Assembly: GCF_900114355.1 (NCBI RefSeq)
Contig: NZ_FOSS01000001.1
Span: forward strand, 62,001 to 126,000
Direction of reading: 5' to 3'
DNA: 64,000 bases
Source: Lysobacter sp. cf310
Lineage (GTDB): Bacteria; Pseudomonadota; Gammaproteobacteria; Xanthomonadales; Xanthomonadaceae
Position numbers and translations under genes: made by a program. Numbering within the stretch: position 1 is the first letter of the stretch; the number at the start of each line of letters is the position of its first letter. The notes under the pieces are model-generated. The model was not told the DNA's origin and did not search any database. It worked only from the letters and a program-made list of their open reading frames with translations. Below, piece after piece: positions 44,610-54,172 of the stretch.

Positions 44610-47465
44610 TCAGAAGCGGTAGGCCGCGCTCAGCAGGAAGTAGCGGCCGCGCGGATCGTCGTAGGCGATGTCGTAACCGCCCTTGCTGACGTCGTAGTTG
44701 ACCGGCGTGCGATCGCCGAGGTCGTGCACGTTGAGCGAGAAGCGCCAACGTTCGACGTTGTAGTCGAGATTGAGATCGAGCGTGGTCGAGCCCGGATTGC
44801 GGCAATGCTTCGCCAGCACGTTGCGCTTCGGGCAGTCCTGATCCGGCATGCCCACGCGCGACGAGCCGAGCATGCGCGCGTTCACGGTCGTGCTCCAGTT
44901 GCCGTAGGACCATTGCAGGCCCGCCAGCGCCGTGCGGTCCGGCGCGCCGTAGCCGGCGTAGTCCAGCGCCGGAGTCTCGGCATCGATGCGCCGCGACAAT
45001 TGCTCGAGGTAGTTGCCGGCCATGCGCAGCGTGAAGCGTCCCCAACGCTGGGTTTGCAGACGGTACTCGGCGTCGAATTCCCAACCGCGCACGTGGGTCT
45101 CGCCGACATTGTCGTAATAGTCCTGCACGCCGACCAACTCGCCCTCGTCGTCGCGCTTGGCCGCGCGCGTCGACATCAGGTCGCCGGCCAGGCCGTTCAC
45201 GGCCAGGATCTCGTTGCGGCGGCGGATGTCGAAATGGTCCAGGGCCAGGCTGAAGCTGGCATTCGGCGACCACACCAGGCCCAGGGTGTGGCTGCGCGAG
45301 GTTTCCGGCTTGAGGTTGGTGTTCTCGAACGCGCTGCGCGACACCAGGCATTGGGTTTCGCCGTTCGGGCCGACGATGGGATTGTCGCAAGGGCCGAAGC
45401 CCTGGGTCTCCTGCACCACCGCGGTCTGGTCGGCCACGTTCGGACGCCGCAACTCGTACAGCGAGGGCGCGCGATAACCGGTGGCCCAGGTGCCGCGGAA
45501 GGTCAAGGTATCCAGCGCGTTCCACTTCAGGCCCAGCTTGGGCGAGAGCTTATGGCGGTAGCGTTCGCGGTAGTCGGCGCGCAGCGCGAACTCGCCCTGC
45601 AGGCGCGAAGCCAGCGGCGCGCTGAGTTCGGCGTACAGCGCCGCGGTGATCTGGGTATCGTCGACGCGTACCTTGGGCGGGCTGAGCGCGACGTCGTGTT
45701 CGACCATGCGCGGGTCGGGACGGTTCTCCAGCGCGTCGCGGCCCAGCTCCAGCCCGGCGGCCACGCGCGTGCGTCCGGCCGGCAACTCGAACCAGGGGCC
45801 GTTGATGCCCAGCGTGCCCTGGTCCAGCTCGGCCTTGCCGCGCGCGGTCAGGCGCGGCGACAGGGCCGACAGCACGTCGCGGCGGTTGGTACGGTTGAAG
45901 CGGTAGCTCAGGTCGTTGGCCAACTCGTTGAACGCGCTCAGGCTGACCAGCCCGTCGATGCGGTTGACCACCGTGTTCTCGTGGTGCGCGTACGACGCGC
46001 TCCATTCCCAGTCGCCGCGATAGCGCTTGATGCCGGCGCTCAAATCCACGGTCTGGGCGACGCTGCGGGTGCGGATCTGACCGACGTCGTAGAACGCGTA
46101 GCGCAGGAAATTGATGTCGTCGGGAAACAGCGCGTCCGGATGCTCGCCGAACATGGTGACTTCGGCGTAGAAGGGCGCGCCGCGCAATTGCTGCGACACT
46201 TCGCCCAGGCGCAGGTCCGCATAGACCTCGGTATCGGCACCGATGGGCTGCCGCCAGTGGGCGTAGAACGAAGTGCGTTCGGCCTCGGGCTGCAGGCTCA
46301 CATGCTTGGCCGTGTCCAGGTAGCACAGGCGCTGGGCGTCCTGATATTGGCGAGGACACGACGACCAGGTGATGTCGGTGCTGTAGTCGTGGTACCCCAG
46401 ACCTATGCGCCAGTCGCCGAGGCCGTCGCCGCTGCGGTCCATGGTCCGCCACGAGCGCTGCGCGCCGGACAGGCCGTCCTGCTGGAAGTAGTCGGCGCTG
46501 AGGAACAGGTTGCCGCCGCGCTTGAGGTCGACGCCGGAGCTGACCGAGATGCGGCGCTGCTTGGCGTCGTTGCGGTCGGACACGCCCAGGCGCGCGATCA
46601 CTTCCGAGCCCTGCTGGTCCTTCTTCAGGATGATGTTGACCACGCCGGCCATGGCGTCGGCGCCGTAGATCGCCGAGGCGCCGCCGCGGATGATCTCGAT
46701 GCGTTCGACGATGCTCAGCGGGATCCCGTCCAGATCGGTCAGGCCGCCCAGGTCGGCCGAGATCAGGCCGTAGTTGGCGATGCGCTGGCCGTCGACCAGG
46801 AACAGGGTGGCGCGCGGGCCCAGGGCATTGAGGCTGGTGGTGGCGGCGGCCGCGAACGGCTGCTGATAGGGCTGGCCGCCCTCGGCGGCCACCGCGACCG
46901 GATGGTGGCCGACCATGCCGGGCTGGAAGCGCAGCAGCTCGAACAGGGTCTGGTGGCCGCTGGCCTCGATCTCCTCGCGGCCGATCAGGGTCATGGGCGA
47001 GACCGGCACCGATTCCAGGTCGCTGCGCGGAATATGGCTGCCGGTGACGTGGACCGTGCCCAGGTTGGTGGGCTCTTCGATGCGCGGCGGCGGCGGCGGC
47101 ACGGGACGCGGCGGCTTGGGCTTGGCCACGGCCGGCGCCGGCGGCGCGAGCTGGAGCAGGAAGGTGTCGTCGTTGACCCGGACCGCGCGCAGGCCGCTGC
47201 CCTGCAACAGGCGCTCCAGCGCCTGCGCCGGCGCCAGCTCGGCGCGCAGGCCGGCGCTGCGCTTGCGCGCGACCAGGGCCGGGGCGTAGAGGATCTGGAC
47301 CCGGCTCTGAGTGGCCAGGGACTGCAAGGCGTCGTCCAGCGCGCCGGGCCGGATCGCGAAACGAGTGAGCGCCGAAGGCGCGGCCGCAGCGGTCTGCGTG
47401 CCCTGCGCTGCCAGGCACAACAAGAACGCACTCGAGATGGCTAACGTGTGCCTAACTTTGGCCAT
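44610..47465 (-). CDS. TonB-dependent outer-membrane receptor with STN signalling domain
   Basis: 951-residue outer-membrane receptor. After a signal peptide (LAISSAFLLCLAAQG) comes a secretin/TonB N-terminal (STN) domain (FAIRPGALDDALQSLATQSR, LERLLQGSGLRAV) that contacts FecR, then a proline hinge (PKPPRPVPPPPPR), a plug with VTGSHIPRSDLESVPVSPMT and ATLFLVDGQRIANYG, and a 22-strand barrel ending FLLSAAYRF. The STN domain and the fecI-fecR genes upstream make it a trans-envelope signalling transducer like FecA. The ligand is not evident; an iron chelate or a degradation product are both possible. Confidence 0.93.
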   Translation of the reverse strand: MAKVRHTLAISSAFLLCLAAQGTQTAAAAPSALTRFAIRPGALDDALQSLATQSRVQILYAPALVARKRSAGLRAELAPAQALERLLQGSGLRAVRVNDDTFLLQLAPPAPAVAKPKPPRPVPPPPPRIEEPTNLGTVHVTGSHIPRSDLESVPVSPMTLIGREEIEASGHQTLFELLRFQPGMVGHHPVAVAAEGGQPYQQPFAAAATTSLNALGPRATLFLVDGQRIANYGLISADLGGLTDLDGIPLSIVERIEIIRGGASAIYGADAMAGVVNIILKKDQQGSEVIARLGVSDRNDAKQRRISVSSGVDLKRGGNLFLSADYFQQDGLSGAQRSWRTMDRSGDGLGDWRIGLGYHDYSTDITWSSCPRQYQDAQRLCYLDTAKHVSLQPEAERTSFYAHWRQPIGADTEVYADLRLGEVSQQLRGAPFYAEVTMFGEHPDALFPDDINFLRYAFYDVGQIRTRSVAQTVDLSAGIKRYRGDWEWSASYAHHENTVVNRIDGLVSLSAFNELANDLSYRFNRTNRRDVLSALSPRLTARGKAELDQGTLGINGPWFELPAGRTRVAAGLELGRDALENRPDPRMVEHDVALSPPKVRVDDTQITAALYAELSAPLASRLQGEFALRADYRERYRHKLSPKLGLKWNALDTLTFRGTWATGYRAPSLYELRRPNVADQTAVVQETQGFGPCDNPIVGPNGETQCLVSRSAFENTNLKPETSRSHTLGLVWSPNASFSLALDHFDIRRRNEILAVNGLAGDLMSTRAAKRDDEGELVGVQDYYDNVGETHVRGWEFDAEYRLQTQRWGRFTLRMAGNYLEQLSRRIDAETPALDYAGYGAPDRTALAGLQWSYGNWSTTVNARMLGSSRVGMPDQDCPKRNVLAKHCRNPGSTTLDLNLDYNVERWRFSLNVHDLGDRTPVNYDVSKGGYDIAYDDPRGRYFLLSAAYRF

Positions 47466-47564
47466 TCATCCGGTGCGTCTATCCCCCCAACCGACCACCA
47501 TACGGAAGCCCGAGTAGGCCTGCAACGCGACGCCACTATTGGTTGCACAACCTCTGAACCGATC

Positions 47565-48587
47565 TCACTGGCGCGCGGTCTGCAGCAGGATCTCGTGCTC
47601 GCCCACGCGCCGCGCCTGCAACGCCCAGCCGCGTTCCAGCGCCGCCAGCAGCGCGTCCTGGTCGTCGATGTGGAATACGCCGCTGACCTTGAGCGCGCCC
47701 AGCGCCGGCTGCTCCAGCCGCAGTTGGGTCTTGGAATAGCGGTTCATCTCGTCCAGCAGTTGGTCCAGGCGCCGGTTCTTGAACACCAGGTCGCCGCGCG
47801 GCCAGGCCTGGGCCACGGCCAGATCCAGCGGCCGCTTGGGCGCCAGGGTGCCGCCGCCTTCGATGCGGACCTGCTCGCCCGGGGCCAGGGTGCTGGTGAC
47901 GCGGGCGCCACCGGCGCCGCCGACCGCCACTTCGACCTCGCCCTCGATCAGGCCGACGTCGACCGCGCTGCCGTCGCGACTGACCTGGAAGGTGGTGCCG
48001 ATGTCGCGGATGGTGCCGCCGCCGGCCCGGACCAGGAATGGGCGCGGACCGCGGCGCTGGCCGCTGTCGCGACCGACCTCGAACTGGACCCGGCCCTGGG
48101 CGACCTCGACGGTGCGGCTGTCGCGGTCGAAACGGGCGGTCACCGCGCTGTGGGTGTCCAGCAGCAAGGTGGTGCCGTCGCTGAGGGCGATGGTGCGCTG
48201 CTCGCCGATCGCGGTGACGTAGCGCTCGACCTGCGCCGGCGGCGCGCGCTGGATCCAGGCCGCCACGCCGATCGCGACGGCCAGGGTGGCGGCGATCGCC
48301 GCGCCGGGGGCCAGCCAGGGGTGGAAGCGGCGGCGGGTCGCGGCGCTGTCGCGGCGGGCCGCGCGCGCGGCCGCGCGCAGCAGATCGTCGTCGCCGAGCT
48401 GGGCCGAGAGCAGATGGATTTGCTCGACCTCGCGGTAGTCGCGGGCGTTGGCCGGCGACTGCGCCAGCCAGCGCTCGAACGCCTCGCGGTCGTGGGCGTC
48501 GCTGTCGGGCGCATTCAGACGCGCTACCCAGGCCTCGGCCTGGTCCTGATCGTCGTACCGGTTGGAATTCGCGCTAGCCGTATTCAT
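47565..48587 (-). CDS. fecR: FecR-family anti-sigma regulator
   Basis: Inner-membrane regulator, 340 residues. The N-terminal cytoplasmic part has the DUF4880-like pattern (AEAWVARLNAPDSDAHDREA, FERWLAQSPANARDY). A single membrane helix (AAIAATLAVAIGVAAWI) near residue 100 follows. The periplasmic FecR domain (VTAIGEQRTIALSDGTTLLL, VEVAQGRVQFEVGRDSG, VLVRAGG-like and DIGTTFQVSRDGSAVDVGLI) and a C-terminal STN-like part complete it. The start overlaps the sigma-gene stop by four bases. It should relay receptor occupancy to the sigma factor. Confidence 0.92.
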   Translation of the reverse strand: MNTASANSNRYDDQDQAEAWVARLNAPDSDAHDREAFERWLAQSPANARDYREVEQIHLLSAQLGDDDLLRAAARAARRDSAATRRRFHPWLAPGAAIAATLAVAIGVAAWIQRAPPAQVERYVTAIGEQRTIALSDGTTLLLDTHSAVTARFDRDSRTVEVAQGRVQFEVGRDSGQRRGPRPFLVRAGGGTIRDIGTTFQVSRDGSAVDVGLIEGEVEVAVGGAGGARVTSTLAPGEQVRIEGGGTLAPKRPLDLAVAQAWPRGDLVFKNRRLDQLLDEMNRYSKTQLRLEQPALGALKVSGVFHIDDQDALLAALERGWALQARRVGEHEILLQTARQ

Positions 48588-49174
48588 GCGCCACCTGTCG
48601 TGTCTGACAGATTTTCTCGCAAACGCAAGCGCAGCAGGACCAGCGCACGGCCGATATGTTTCTCCACAGCCTTGACGGAGATCCCACAATGGCGCGCGAT
48701 CTCGGTATAGCTCATGCCTTCGATGCGGTTGAGCAGGTAGACCTGCCGGCACTTGGTCGGCAGCCGCAGGATCGCCTCACGCACGCGCGCCAGCTCCTGT
48801 TGGTTGGCCACGCGCTGGTCGTGGGCGAGATCCGCCGACGGCAGGCCGTGGAAATGCTGATCGAAGCTCACGTGCGCGGACGCGTGCTGGCTCTGCTGGC
48901 GACGGCCGCGGTCGTTGAGCTCGTTCATCGCGATCCGGTACATCAGCAGCTTGAGCTGTTCGGCCGGCTGGCCGCGGTAGCGCATCAGCCGGACCAGGCT
49001 TTCCTGGGCGATGTCCTTGGCGTCTTCCTCGCCGGTGCGCTTGCACAGGAAGCGGATCAGGGCGTCGCGGTGCTCGAGCACGAAGCGCTCGAAGCCGTCG
49101 TCGCCGCGCGGATAGGCCTCCGGACGGCCGGGCGCGGGGCGGTCCGGCAGCGGCGGATCCGGGTAGACGTCCAT
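48584..49174 (-). CDS. fecI: FecI-family ECF sigma factor
   Basis: 196 residues from the ATG at 49174 (a TTG at 49201 is a weaker alternative). Region 2: FVLEHRDALIRFLCKRTGEE and DAKDIAQESLVRLMRYRG. Region 4: LPTKCRQVYLLNRIEGMSYT and EIARHCGISVKAVEKHIGRA, the latter a FecI hallmark. With the overlapping fecR and the downstream STN receptor, it forms a complete cell-surface signalling unit. No Fur box could be identified with confidence upstream. Confidence 0.92.
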   Translation of the reverse strand: MDVYPDPPLPDRPAPGRPEAYPRGDDGFERFVLEHRDALIRFLCKRTGEEDAKDIAQESLVRLMRYRGQPAEQLKLLMYRIAMNELNDRGRRQQSQHASAHVSFDQHFHGLPSADLAHDQRVANQQELARVREAILRLPTKCRQVYLLNRIEGMSYTEIARHCGISVKAVEKHIGRALVLLRLRLRENLSDTTGGA

Positions 49175-49519
49175 CTGGGCCTGGTGCACGGGGCGGGCCA
49201 AGGCCTAAACCACCGTAGCCGCGCGTCGGGGGCGCGGCCGACAGCGGCCTGCGGCACCGGTGGCTGCGCTGGAAACCTGATCGTTCATCGGCACCTGGCC
49301 CCTGTTGCGGGTTGCTTGGTAGCGCCGGAGGGGCCGCGCGGGGCGGCGAACCGGCATGCGCTAGCTTTGTAACATGGAATCCGCTATGTCAAAGGCTGGC
49401 GCCAGGCTATGCGCAAGCCGGCGTAGCGCGACGCCGATCGCAATCCGGCAAACCGGCCCGGCTCGTGGAACCCGCCCCACTCGGCTAGAATCGCTGGGTT
49501 TGCTCACCCGGAGGTCCCT
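49175..49519. other. Gap between divergent fecI and pyrH
   Basis: The 345 bases hold no convincing gene. TAGAAT at 49486-49491, 28 bases before pyrH, could be the -10 box for pyrH, but no good -35 stands at the right distance. On the fecI side I see no clear promoter. The CCCGGAGG sequence just before pyrH is its ribosome-binding site. Confidence 0.45.
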
Positions 49520-50242
49520 ATGTCCCAGCTCGCCTGTCGCCGTGTCCTGCTCAAGTTGTCCGGCGAGGCGCTGATGGGGGACGAGGACTACGGCATCGAC
49601 CCCAAGGTGATCGGCCGGCTCGCGCGCGAGGTGGTCGAGGCCCAGCACGCCGGGGCGGAGGTAGCCCTGGTGATCGGCGGCGGCAACATCTTCCGCGGCG
49701 CCGGCCTGGCCGCCGGCGGCATGGACCGGGTCACCGGCGACCAGATGGGCATGCTGGCCACCGTCATCAACGCCCTGGCCATGCAGGACGCGCTGGAGAA
49801 GCTCGGCGCCAAGGCCCGGGTGATGAGCGCGATCAAGATCAACGACGTCTGCGAGGATTACATCCGCCGGCGCGCGATCCGCCATCTGGAAAAGGGCCGC
49901 CTGGTGATCTTCGCCGCCGGCACCGGCAACCCCTTCTTCACCACCGACTCGGGCGCCGCGCTGCGCGCGATCGAGATCGGCGCCGACCTGCTGCTGAAGG
50001 CGACCAAGGTCGACGGCGTGTACGACAAGGACCCCAAGAAGCACAACGACGCGGTCCGCTACGACAAGCTCAGCTACGACCAGGTGATCGCGCGCGATCT
50101 GCAGGTGATGGATACGGCCGCGTTCGCGCTGTGCCGCGACAGCGACCTGCCGCTGCGCATCTTCGACATGAGCCAGCCCGGCGTGCTGCTGCGGATTCTG
50201 CGCGGCGAGAATATCGGTACGTTGGTGCAGGGGCGCGGCTGA
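49520..50242 (+). CDS. pyrH: Uridylate kinase (UMP kinase)
   Basis: Phosphorylates UMP to UDP in pyrimidine nucleotide synthesis, 240 residues, hexameric amino-acid-kinase fold. [60 protein letters not shown] and [20 protein letters not shown] match bacterial Pyr[21 protein letters not shown] is the ATP-site region. The ATG at 49520 follows CCCGGAGG. In many relatives pyrH lies next to tsf and frr; here about 9.5 kb separates it from tsf and two genes separate it from frr. Confidence 0.97.
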   Translation: MSQLACRRVLLKLSGEALMGDEDYGIDPKVIGRLAREVVEAQHAGAEVALVIGGGNIFRGAGLAAGGMDRVTGDQMGMLATVINALAMQDALEKLGAKARVMSAIKINDVCEDYIRRRAIRHLEKGRLVIFAAGTGNPFFTTDSGAALRAIEIGADLLLKATKVDGVYDKDPKKHNDAVRYDKLSYDQVIARDLQVMDTAAFALCRDSDLPLRIFDMSQPGVLLRILRGENIGTLVQGRG

Positions 50243-50373
50243 AGGCTTAGAGCGAATTCCCCTCCCCTTTTCCAGATCGGGGAGGACCGGCCCGGCCGCG
50301 GATCTGACGCGGATGATGCAGGGCGCGGCTAGATCCTTTGCGGGTGACCCGCCTGATCGGCAAGGAGTACCGC

Positions 50374-50715
50374 ATGGGCACGTTGCAAGAAGCGAATCTG
50401 GCGGGCGCACCAGACCATAAGGTGCTCGATGCGCCTTATAGCTACAACATTGTGGAACTCCGCTACATCGCCGCGACGGCGCCGTACGGAACACTGGATC
50501 TGACCCTGGAAAAGGATGGCGTCAGGCTGGTACTGCGCTTCATCGACGTACACGAGCTCCAAACCGACCCCGGCTTTCCGTACGCCGGCATGGGGCTGGA
50601 AATCCTGGACATATCCGGATTCGGCTGGGAGCACGCCAGGATCCGCGTCGGAGGTTTCGACGGTGAACCCGGCATCCGATTCTGGGCCCGCGACGTGCAT
50701 CGGCTAGAGGGCTAA
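50374..50715 (+). CDS. Small hypothetical protein between pyrH and the CDF gene
   Basis: 113-residue protein with no signal or membrane segment. The ATG at 50374 has a perfect AAGGAG seven bases upstream. I do not recognise it. It is rich in beta-prone segments (NIVELRYIAATAPYGTLDLT, GVRLVLRFIDVHELQT) and aromatic residues (GFGWEHARIRVGGFDGEPG, IRFWARDVHRLEG). Small acidic proteins of this kind are sometimes immunity proteins, but nothing here proves it. Base use is lower in GC than in its neighbours, which suggests insertion into an otherwise conserved gene run. Confidence 0.72.
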   Translation: MGTLQEANLAGAPDHKVLDAPYSYNIVELRYIAATAPYGTLDLTLEKDGVRLVLRFIDVHELQTDPGFPYAGMGLEILDISGFGWEHARIRVGGFDGEPGIRFWARDVHRLEG

Positions 50716-50765
50716 AACCCCTGCTGTAATAGTGTCCCCGCCCGCGCCGTGACAGCATTGCGGCC

Positions 50766-51686
50766 ATGCACTCGCACAGCCACGATCACGCCGCGAACGG
50801 CACCCGCGCGTTCGCCTTCATCACCCTGATCAACCTCGCCTACACGGCGATCGAGGCCGGTTACGGCTTCGCCACCAATTCGCTGGCGCTGCTGTCCGAC
50901 GCCCTGCACAACCTCGGCGACGTGCTCGGCCTGGGCCTGGCTTGGGGCGCGGCGGTGCTGGCCAAGCGCGCGCCCACCGACCGCCACACCTACGGCTGGC
51001 GCCGCGCCACCCTGCTGTCGCCGCTGGCCAACGCCTTGCTGCTGGTCGCGTTCTCCGGCGCCCTGGCCTGGGAGGCGATCCGCCGCTTCAACGCGCCGCC
51101 CGAGATTCCGGCCCTACCGGTGATGGTGGTCGCCGCGCTGGGCATCGTGGTCAACCTGGGCGCGGCCTGGTTCGTGCGCGACGGCCACGCCCAGGACCTC
51201 AACCGCCGCGGCGCCTTCCTGCACCTGGTCGCCGACGCGGCGGTGTCGCTGGCCGCGGTGCTGGCCGGCGTGGGCATGTGGTGGCTGGGCTGGGCCTGGC
51301 TGGATCCGGCGATCGCGCTGCTGATCGGCGTGGTGGTCGCGGTCGGCGCGTTCGGCTTGCTGCGCGAAAGCTTCAACGCGGCCATGGACGCGGTGCCGCG
51401 CGGCATCGACCAGGCCCAGGTGGCGGCGTTCCTGGCGCAGCAACCGGGGGTGACCGCGGTGCACCATCTGCATATCTGGTCGCTGGGCGCGGGCGAAATC
51501 GCGATGACCGCGCACCTGGTGCGTCCCGACGACGCCGACCACGACGCCTTCATCGACCGCCTCAACCACGAGCTCGACCACCTCTACGGCATCAACCATC
51601 CGACCCTGCAGGTCGAACACGGGCGCGCCTGCGAGCACGATCGCCACGACCGCGCGCCGCACGGCGAACACTCGCACGAGCATTGA
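50766..51686 (+). CDS. Cation diffusion facilitator family zinc transporter
   Basis: 306-residue CDF exporter of divalent cations, probably zinc, by proton antiport (ZitB/CzcD type). The N-terminus (MHSHSHDHAANG) and C-terminus (HDRHDRAPHGEHSHEH) are His-rich. Metal-site motifs are LLSDALHNLGDVLG in the second helix and FLHLVADAAVSLAAVLAG in the fifth. Six membrane segments precede a C-terminal cytoplasmic domain (VTAVHHLHIWSLGAGEIAMT). It begins about 50 bases after the small hypothetical gene, and with it interrupts pyrH-frr. Confidence 0.92.
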   Translation: MHSHSHDHAANGTRAFAFITLINLAYTAIEAGYGFATNSLALLSDALHNLGDVLGLGLAWGAAVLAKRAPTDRHTYGWRRATLLSPLANALLLVAFSGALAWEAIRRFNAPPEIPALPVMVVAALGIVVNLGAAWFVRDGHAQDLNRRGAFLHLVADAAVSLAAVLAGVGMWWLGWAWLDPAIALLIGVVVAVGAFGLLRESFNAAMDAVPRGIDQAQVAAFLAQQPGVTAVHHLHIWSLGAGEIAMTAHLVRPDDADHDAFIDRLNHELDHLYGINHPTLQVEHGRACEHDRHDRAPHGEHSHEH

Positions 51687-51786
51687 GGCCGGGCCCGCGC
51701 CGGGCCCCCGCGACCGCCACGGGCCGCAAAAGCGGCCCGGGCCTATATAATCCCGCGATTACCGTTCATAAGGACCGGAGCCGGCG

Positions 51787-52344
51787 ATGCTCAACGACAT
51801 CAAGAAAGACGCCCAGACCCGCATGGCCAAAAGCGTCGAAGCGTTTCGCCACGACCTCACCCGGGTCCGCACCGGCCGCGCCTCGACCGCGCTGGTGGAC
51901 CACCTGAAGGTCAATTACTACGGCTCCGACATGCCGCTGTCGCAGGTCGCCAGCGTCGCCATCTCCGACGCGCGCACGCTGATGATCACGCCCTGGGAAA
52001 AGCAGATGGTCGGCCCGGTCGAGAAAGCGATCCTGGCCTCCGACCTGGGCCTGACCCCGAACACCGCCGGCACCGTGATCCGCATCAACCTGCCCGCCCT
52101 CACCGAGGAGCGCCGCAAGGAGCTGAGCAAGCACGTGCACAGCGAGGGCGAGAACGCCAAGGTCGCGATCCGCAACATCCGCCGCGACGCCAACCACCAG
52201 GTCAAGGAACTGCTGAAAGACAAGCAGATCACCGAGGACGAGGCCGGCCGCAGCGAAACCGAGATCCAGAAGATCACCGACAGCGCGATCAAGGACGTGG
52301 ACGAGGTGATCAAGGCCAAGGAACAGGAACTGATGGCGGTCTGA
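51787..52344 (+). CDS. frr: Ribosome recycling factor
   Basis: Splits post-termination ribosomes together with EF-G, 185 residues, the standard length. MLNDIKKDAQTRMAKSVEAF, LTRVRTGRASTALVDHLKV, SDARTLMITPWEKQM and RIKINLP-like RINLPALTEERRKEL followed by AKVAIRNIRRDANHQVKELL are typical. The two-domain tRNA-shaped fold is expected. GGAGCCGGCG precedes the ATG at 51787. It begins the envelope-biogenesis run, with a 204-base gap to uppS. Confidence 0.97.
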   Translation: MLNDIKKDAQTRMAKSVEAFRHDLTRVRTGRASTALVDHLKVNYYGSDMPLSQVASVAISDARTLMITPWEKQMVGPVEKAILASDLGLTPNTAGTVIRINLPALTEERRKELSKHVHSEGENAKVAIRNIRRDANHQVKELLKDKQITEDEAGRSETEIQKITDSAIKDVDEVIKAKEQELMAV

Positions 52345-52548
52345 GCCCGTGCCGGCCGCGCAAGCCCGCCTGCATGCGGCCACGCTCCAGGCGGGCGCGA
52401 TCCGGCCGGCATCGAACTTTCGCCGGCGCCGCCGGTCCGCTACTGACCTGCTCGGGCAGGCCCGGCCCGCCGGGTCCGCGACGGCGCACCGCGCCGCCGC
52501 CCCGAACCCGCTTACTTGAACCCGCACCCAGGTCCCGCCGCCGGCTCC

Positions 52549-53322
52549 ATGCCTTCCGATCCCGCCCACGCCGCGCCGCGCGTCCCGCGCCACCTCGCCG
52601 TCATCATGGACGGCAACGGCCGTTGGGCCGAGCGTCGCCGCCGCCCGCGCATGATCGGCCACCGCGCCGGCGCGCGCGCGGTCGACGTCTGCATCGATTT
52701 CTGCATCGCGCGCGGGATCCGCGCCCTCACCCTGTTCGCCTTCTCCAGCGAGAACTGGGGCCGGCCCGAGGACGAGGTCGGCGCCCTGATGAAGCTGTTC
52801 CTCAACGCCCTGGAACGCGAGGTCGACGAGCTCGACCGGCGCGGCGTGCGGGTGCGCTTCATCGGCGAGCGCGAGCGCTTCGCCGCGCCGATCCGCGAGC
52901 GCATGGCCGCGGCCGAGCGCCAGACCCTCGCCAACGACGTCCTGCACCTGACCGTGGCCGCCAGCTACGGCGGGCGCTGGGACATCGCCCAGGCCGCGCG
53001 TTCGCTGGCCCAGGACGTGGCCGCCGGCCGGCTGGCGCCGGAGGACATCGACGAGGCCGCCCTGGGCGCGCGCATGGCCCTGGCCGAGCTGCCGGCGCCG
53101 GACCTGTTCATCCGCACCGGCGGCGACACCCGGATCAGCAATTTCCTGCTCTGGCAGCTGGCCTACACCGAATTGTGGTTCACCGATGCGTTGTGGCCGG
53201 AACTGGATGCGGCCACACTCCAGCGCGCCCTGGACGACTTCGCCGGCCGGGAACGCCGCTACGGCCTGACCGGCGCGCAGATCGCCGCGCGCACCCACGA
53301 CACCGACGAGACCGCTGAATGA
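52549..53322 (+). CDS. uppS: Undecaprenyl diphosphate synthase (cis-prenyltransferase)
   Basis: Makes the C55 lipid carrier for peptidoglycan and O-antigen by adding isoprenyl units to farnesyl diphosphate, 257 residues. [20 protein letters not shown] contains catalytic Asp21; [20 protein letters not shown] and the C-terminal [20 protein letters not shown] then [13 protein letters not shown] are diagnostic. The ATG at 52549 is preferred to a TTG eleven codons earlier. The stop overlaps the cdsA start (ATGA), so the two are coupled. Confidence 0.96.
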   Translation: MPSDPAHAAPRVPRHLAVIMDGNGRWAERRRRPRMIGHRAGARAVDVCIDFCIARGIRALTLFAFSSENWGRPEDEVGALMKLFLNALEREVDELDRRGVRVRFIGERERFAAPIRERMAAAERQTLANDVLHLTVAASYGGRWDIAQAARSLAQDVAAGRLAPEDIDEAALGARMALAELPAPDLFIRTGGDTRISNFLLWQLAYTELWFTDALWPELDAATLQRALDDFAGRERRYGLTGAQIAARTHDTDETAE

Positions 53323-54170
53323 CCCGAACCCGCCTGCTCGCCGCGTTGGTGATGGCCCCGATCGCGATCGCGGCGATCCTGCTGTTGCCCACCCCCTGGG
53401 TGATGGCGCTGGCCGCGGTGCTGTTCCTGATCGGGCTGTGGGAGTGGTTCGACCTGGCCGAAATCGAAGACACCCTGTCGCGCACCGTGCTGCTGGCGGC
53501 CAACCTGGCGCTGATGGTGGCGATCGTCTGGGCCTCGCGCTCGGGCGCGCCCGAGATCGCCGGCGTGCCGTCGATGGTGCTGTTCAAGATCGCCTCGCTG
53601 GTCGGCGTGATCTGGTGGCTGCTGGCCCTGCTTTGGCTGCAGCGTTATCAATTCGCGAGCAATCACGAGTCCTATGCGCGCGCGTTCAAGCTCGCCGCCG
53701 GCGCGCTGAGCGTGATCCCGGCCTGGTGCGCGCTGGCCTGGATCCACGCCGGCCAGCCCAACGGCCACCGCTGGCTGCTGACCGCCTTGGCGATCGTGTG
53801 GGCCGCCGACAGCGGCGCCTATTTCGCCGGGCGCAAGTTCGGCCGCTTGAAGCTGGCGCCGCGGGTCAGCCCCAACAAGACCGTCGAAGGCCTGGTCGGC
53901 GGCGTGCTCGCCGGCGTCGCGGTCGGCATCGCCTTCGCCAGCTTCGCCGGCGCCCAACCCGGCCAACTGCCGGCGGTGGCCCTGGTCGCGTTCGTGGCGG
54001 TACTGTTCTCGGTGGTCGGCGACCTGTTCGAGAGCCTGCTCAAGCGCCATGCCGGGGTCAAGGATTCCGGTCATCTCATCCCCGGCCACGGCGGCATCCT
54101 CGATCGCGTCGACGGCGTGCTCGCGGCGCTGCCGGTTTTCGCGCTCGGCAAGGCCGTGCTGGACTTCTGA
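53319..54170 (+). CDS. cdsA: Phosphatidate cytidylyltransferase
   Basis: Inner-membrane enzyme forming CDP-diacylglycerol from phosphatidate and CTP, 283 residues with about eight membrane segments. The C-terminal signature is present: [20 protein letters not shown] followed by [36 protein letters not shown] and [14 protein letters not shown] are the other conserved cytoplasmic segments. It overlaps uppS by four bases and is two bases from dxr. Confidence 0.96.
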   Translation: MTRTRLLAALVMAPIAIAAILLLPTPWVMALAAVLFLIGLWEWFDLAEIEDTLSRTVLLAANLALMVAIVWASRSGAPEIAGVPSMVLFKIASLVGVIWWLLALLWLQRYQFASNHESYARAFKLAAGALSVIPAWCALAWIHAGQPNGHRWLLTALAIVWAADSGAYFAGRKFGRLKLAPRVSPNKTVEGLVGGVLAGVAVGIAFASFAGAQPGQLPAVALVAFVAVLFSVVGDLFESLLKRHAGVKDSGHLIPGHGGILDRVDGVLAALPVFALGKAVLDF

Positions 54171-54172
54171 AC

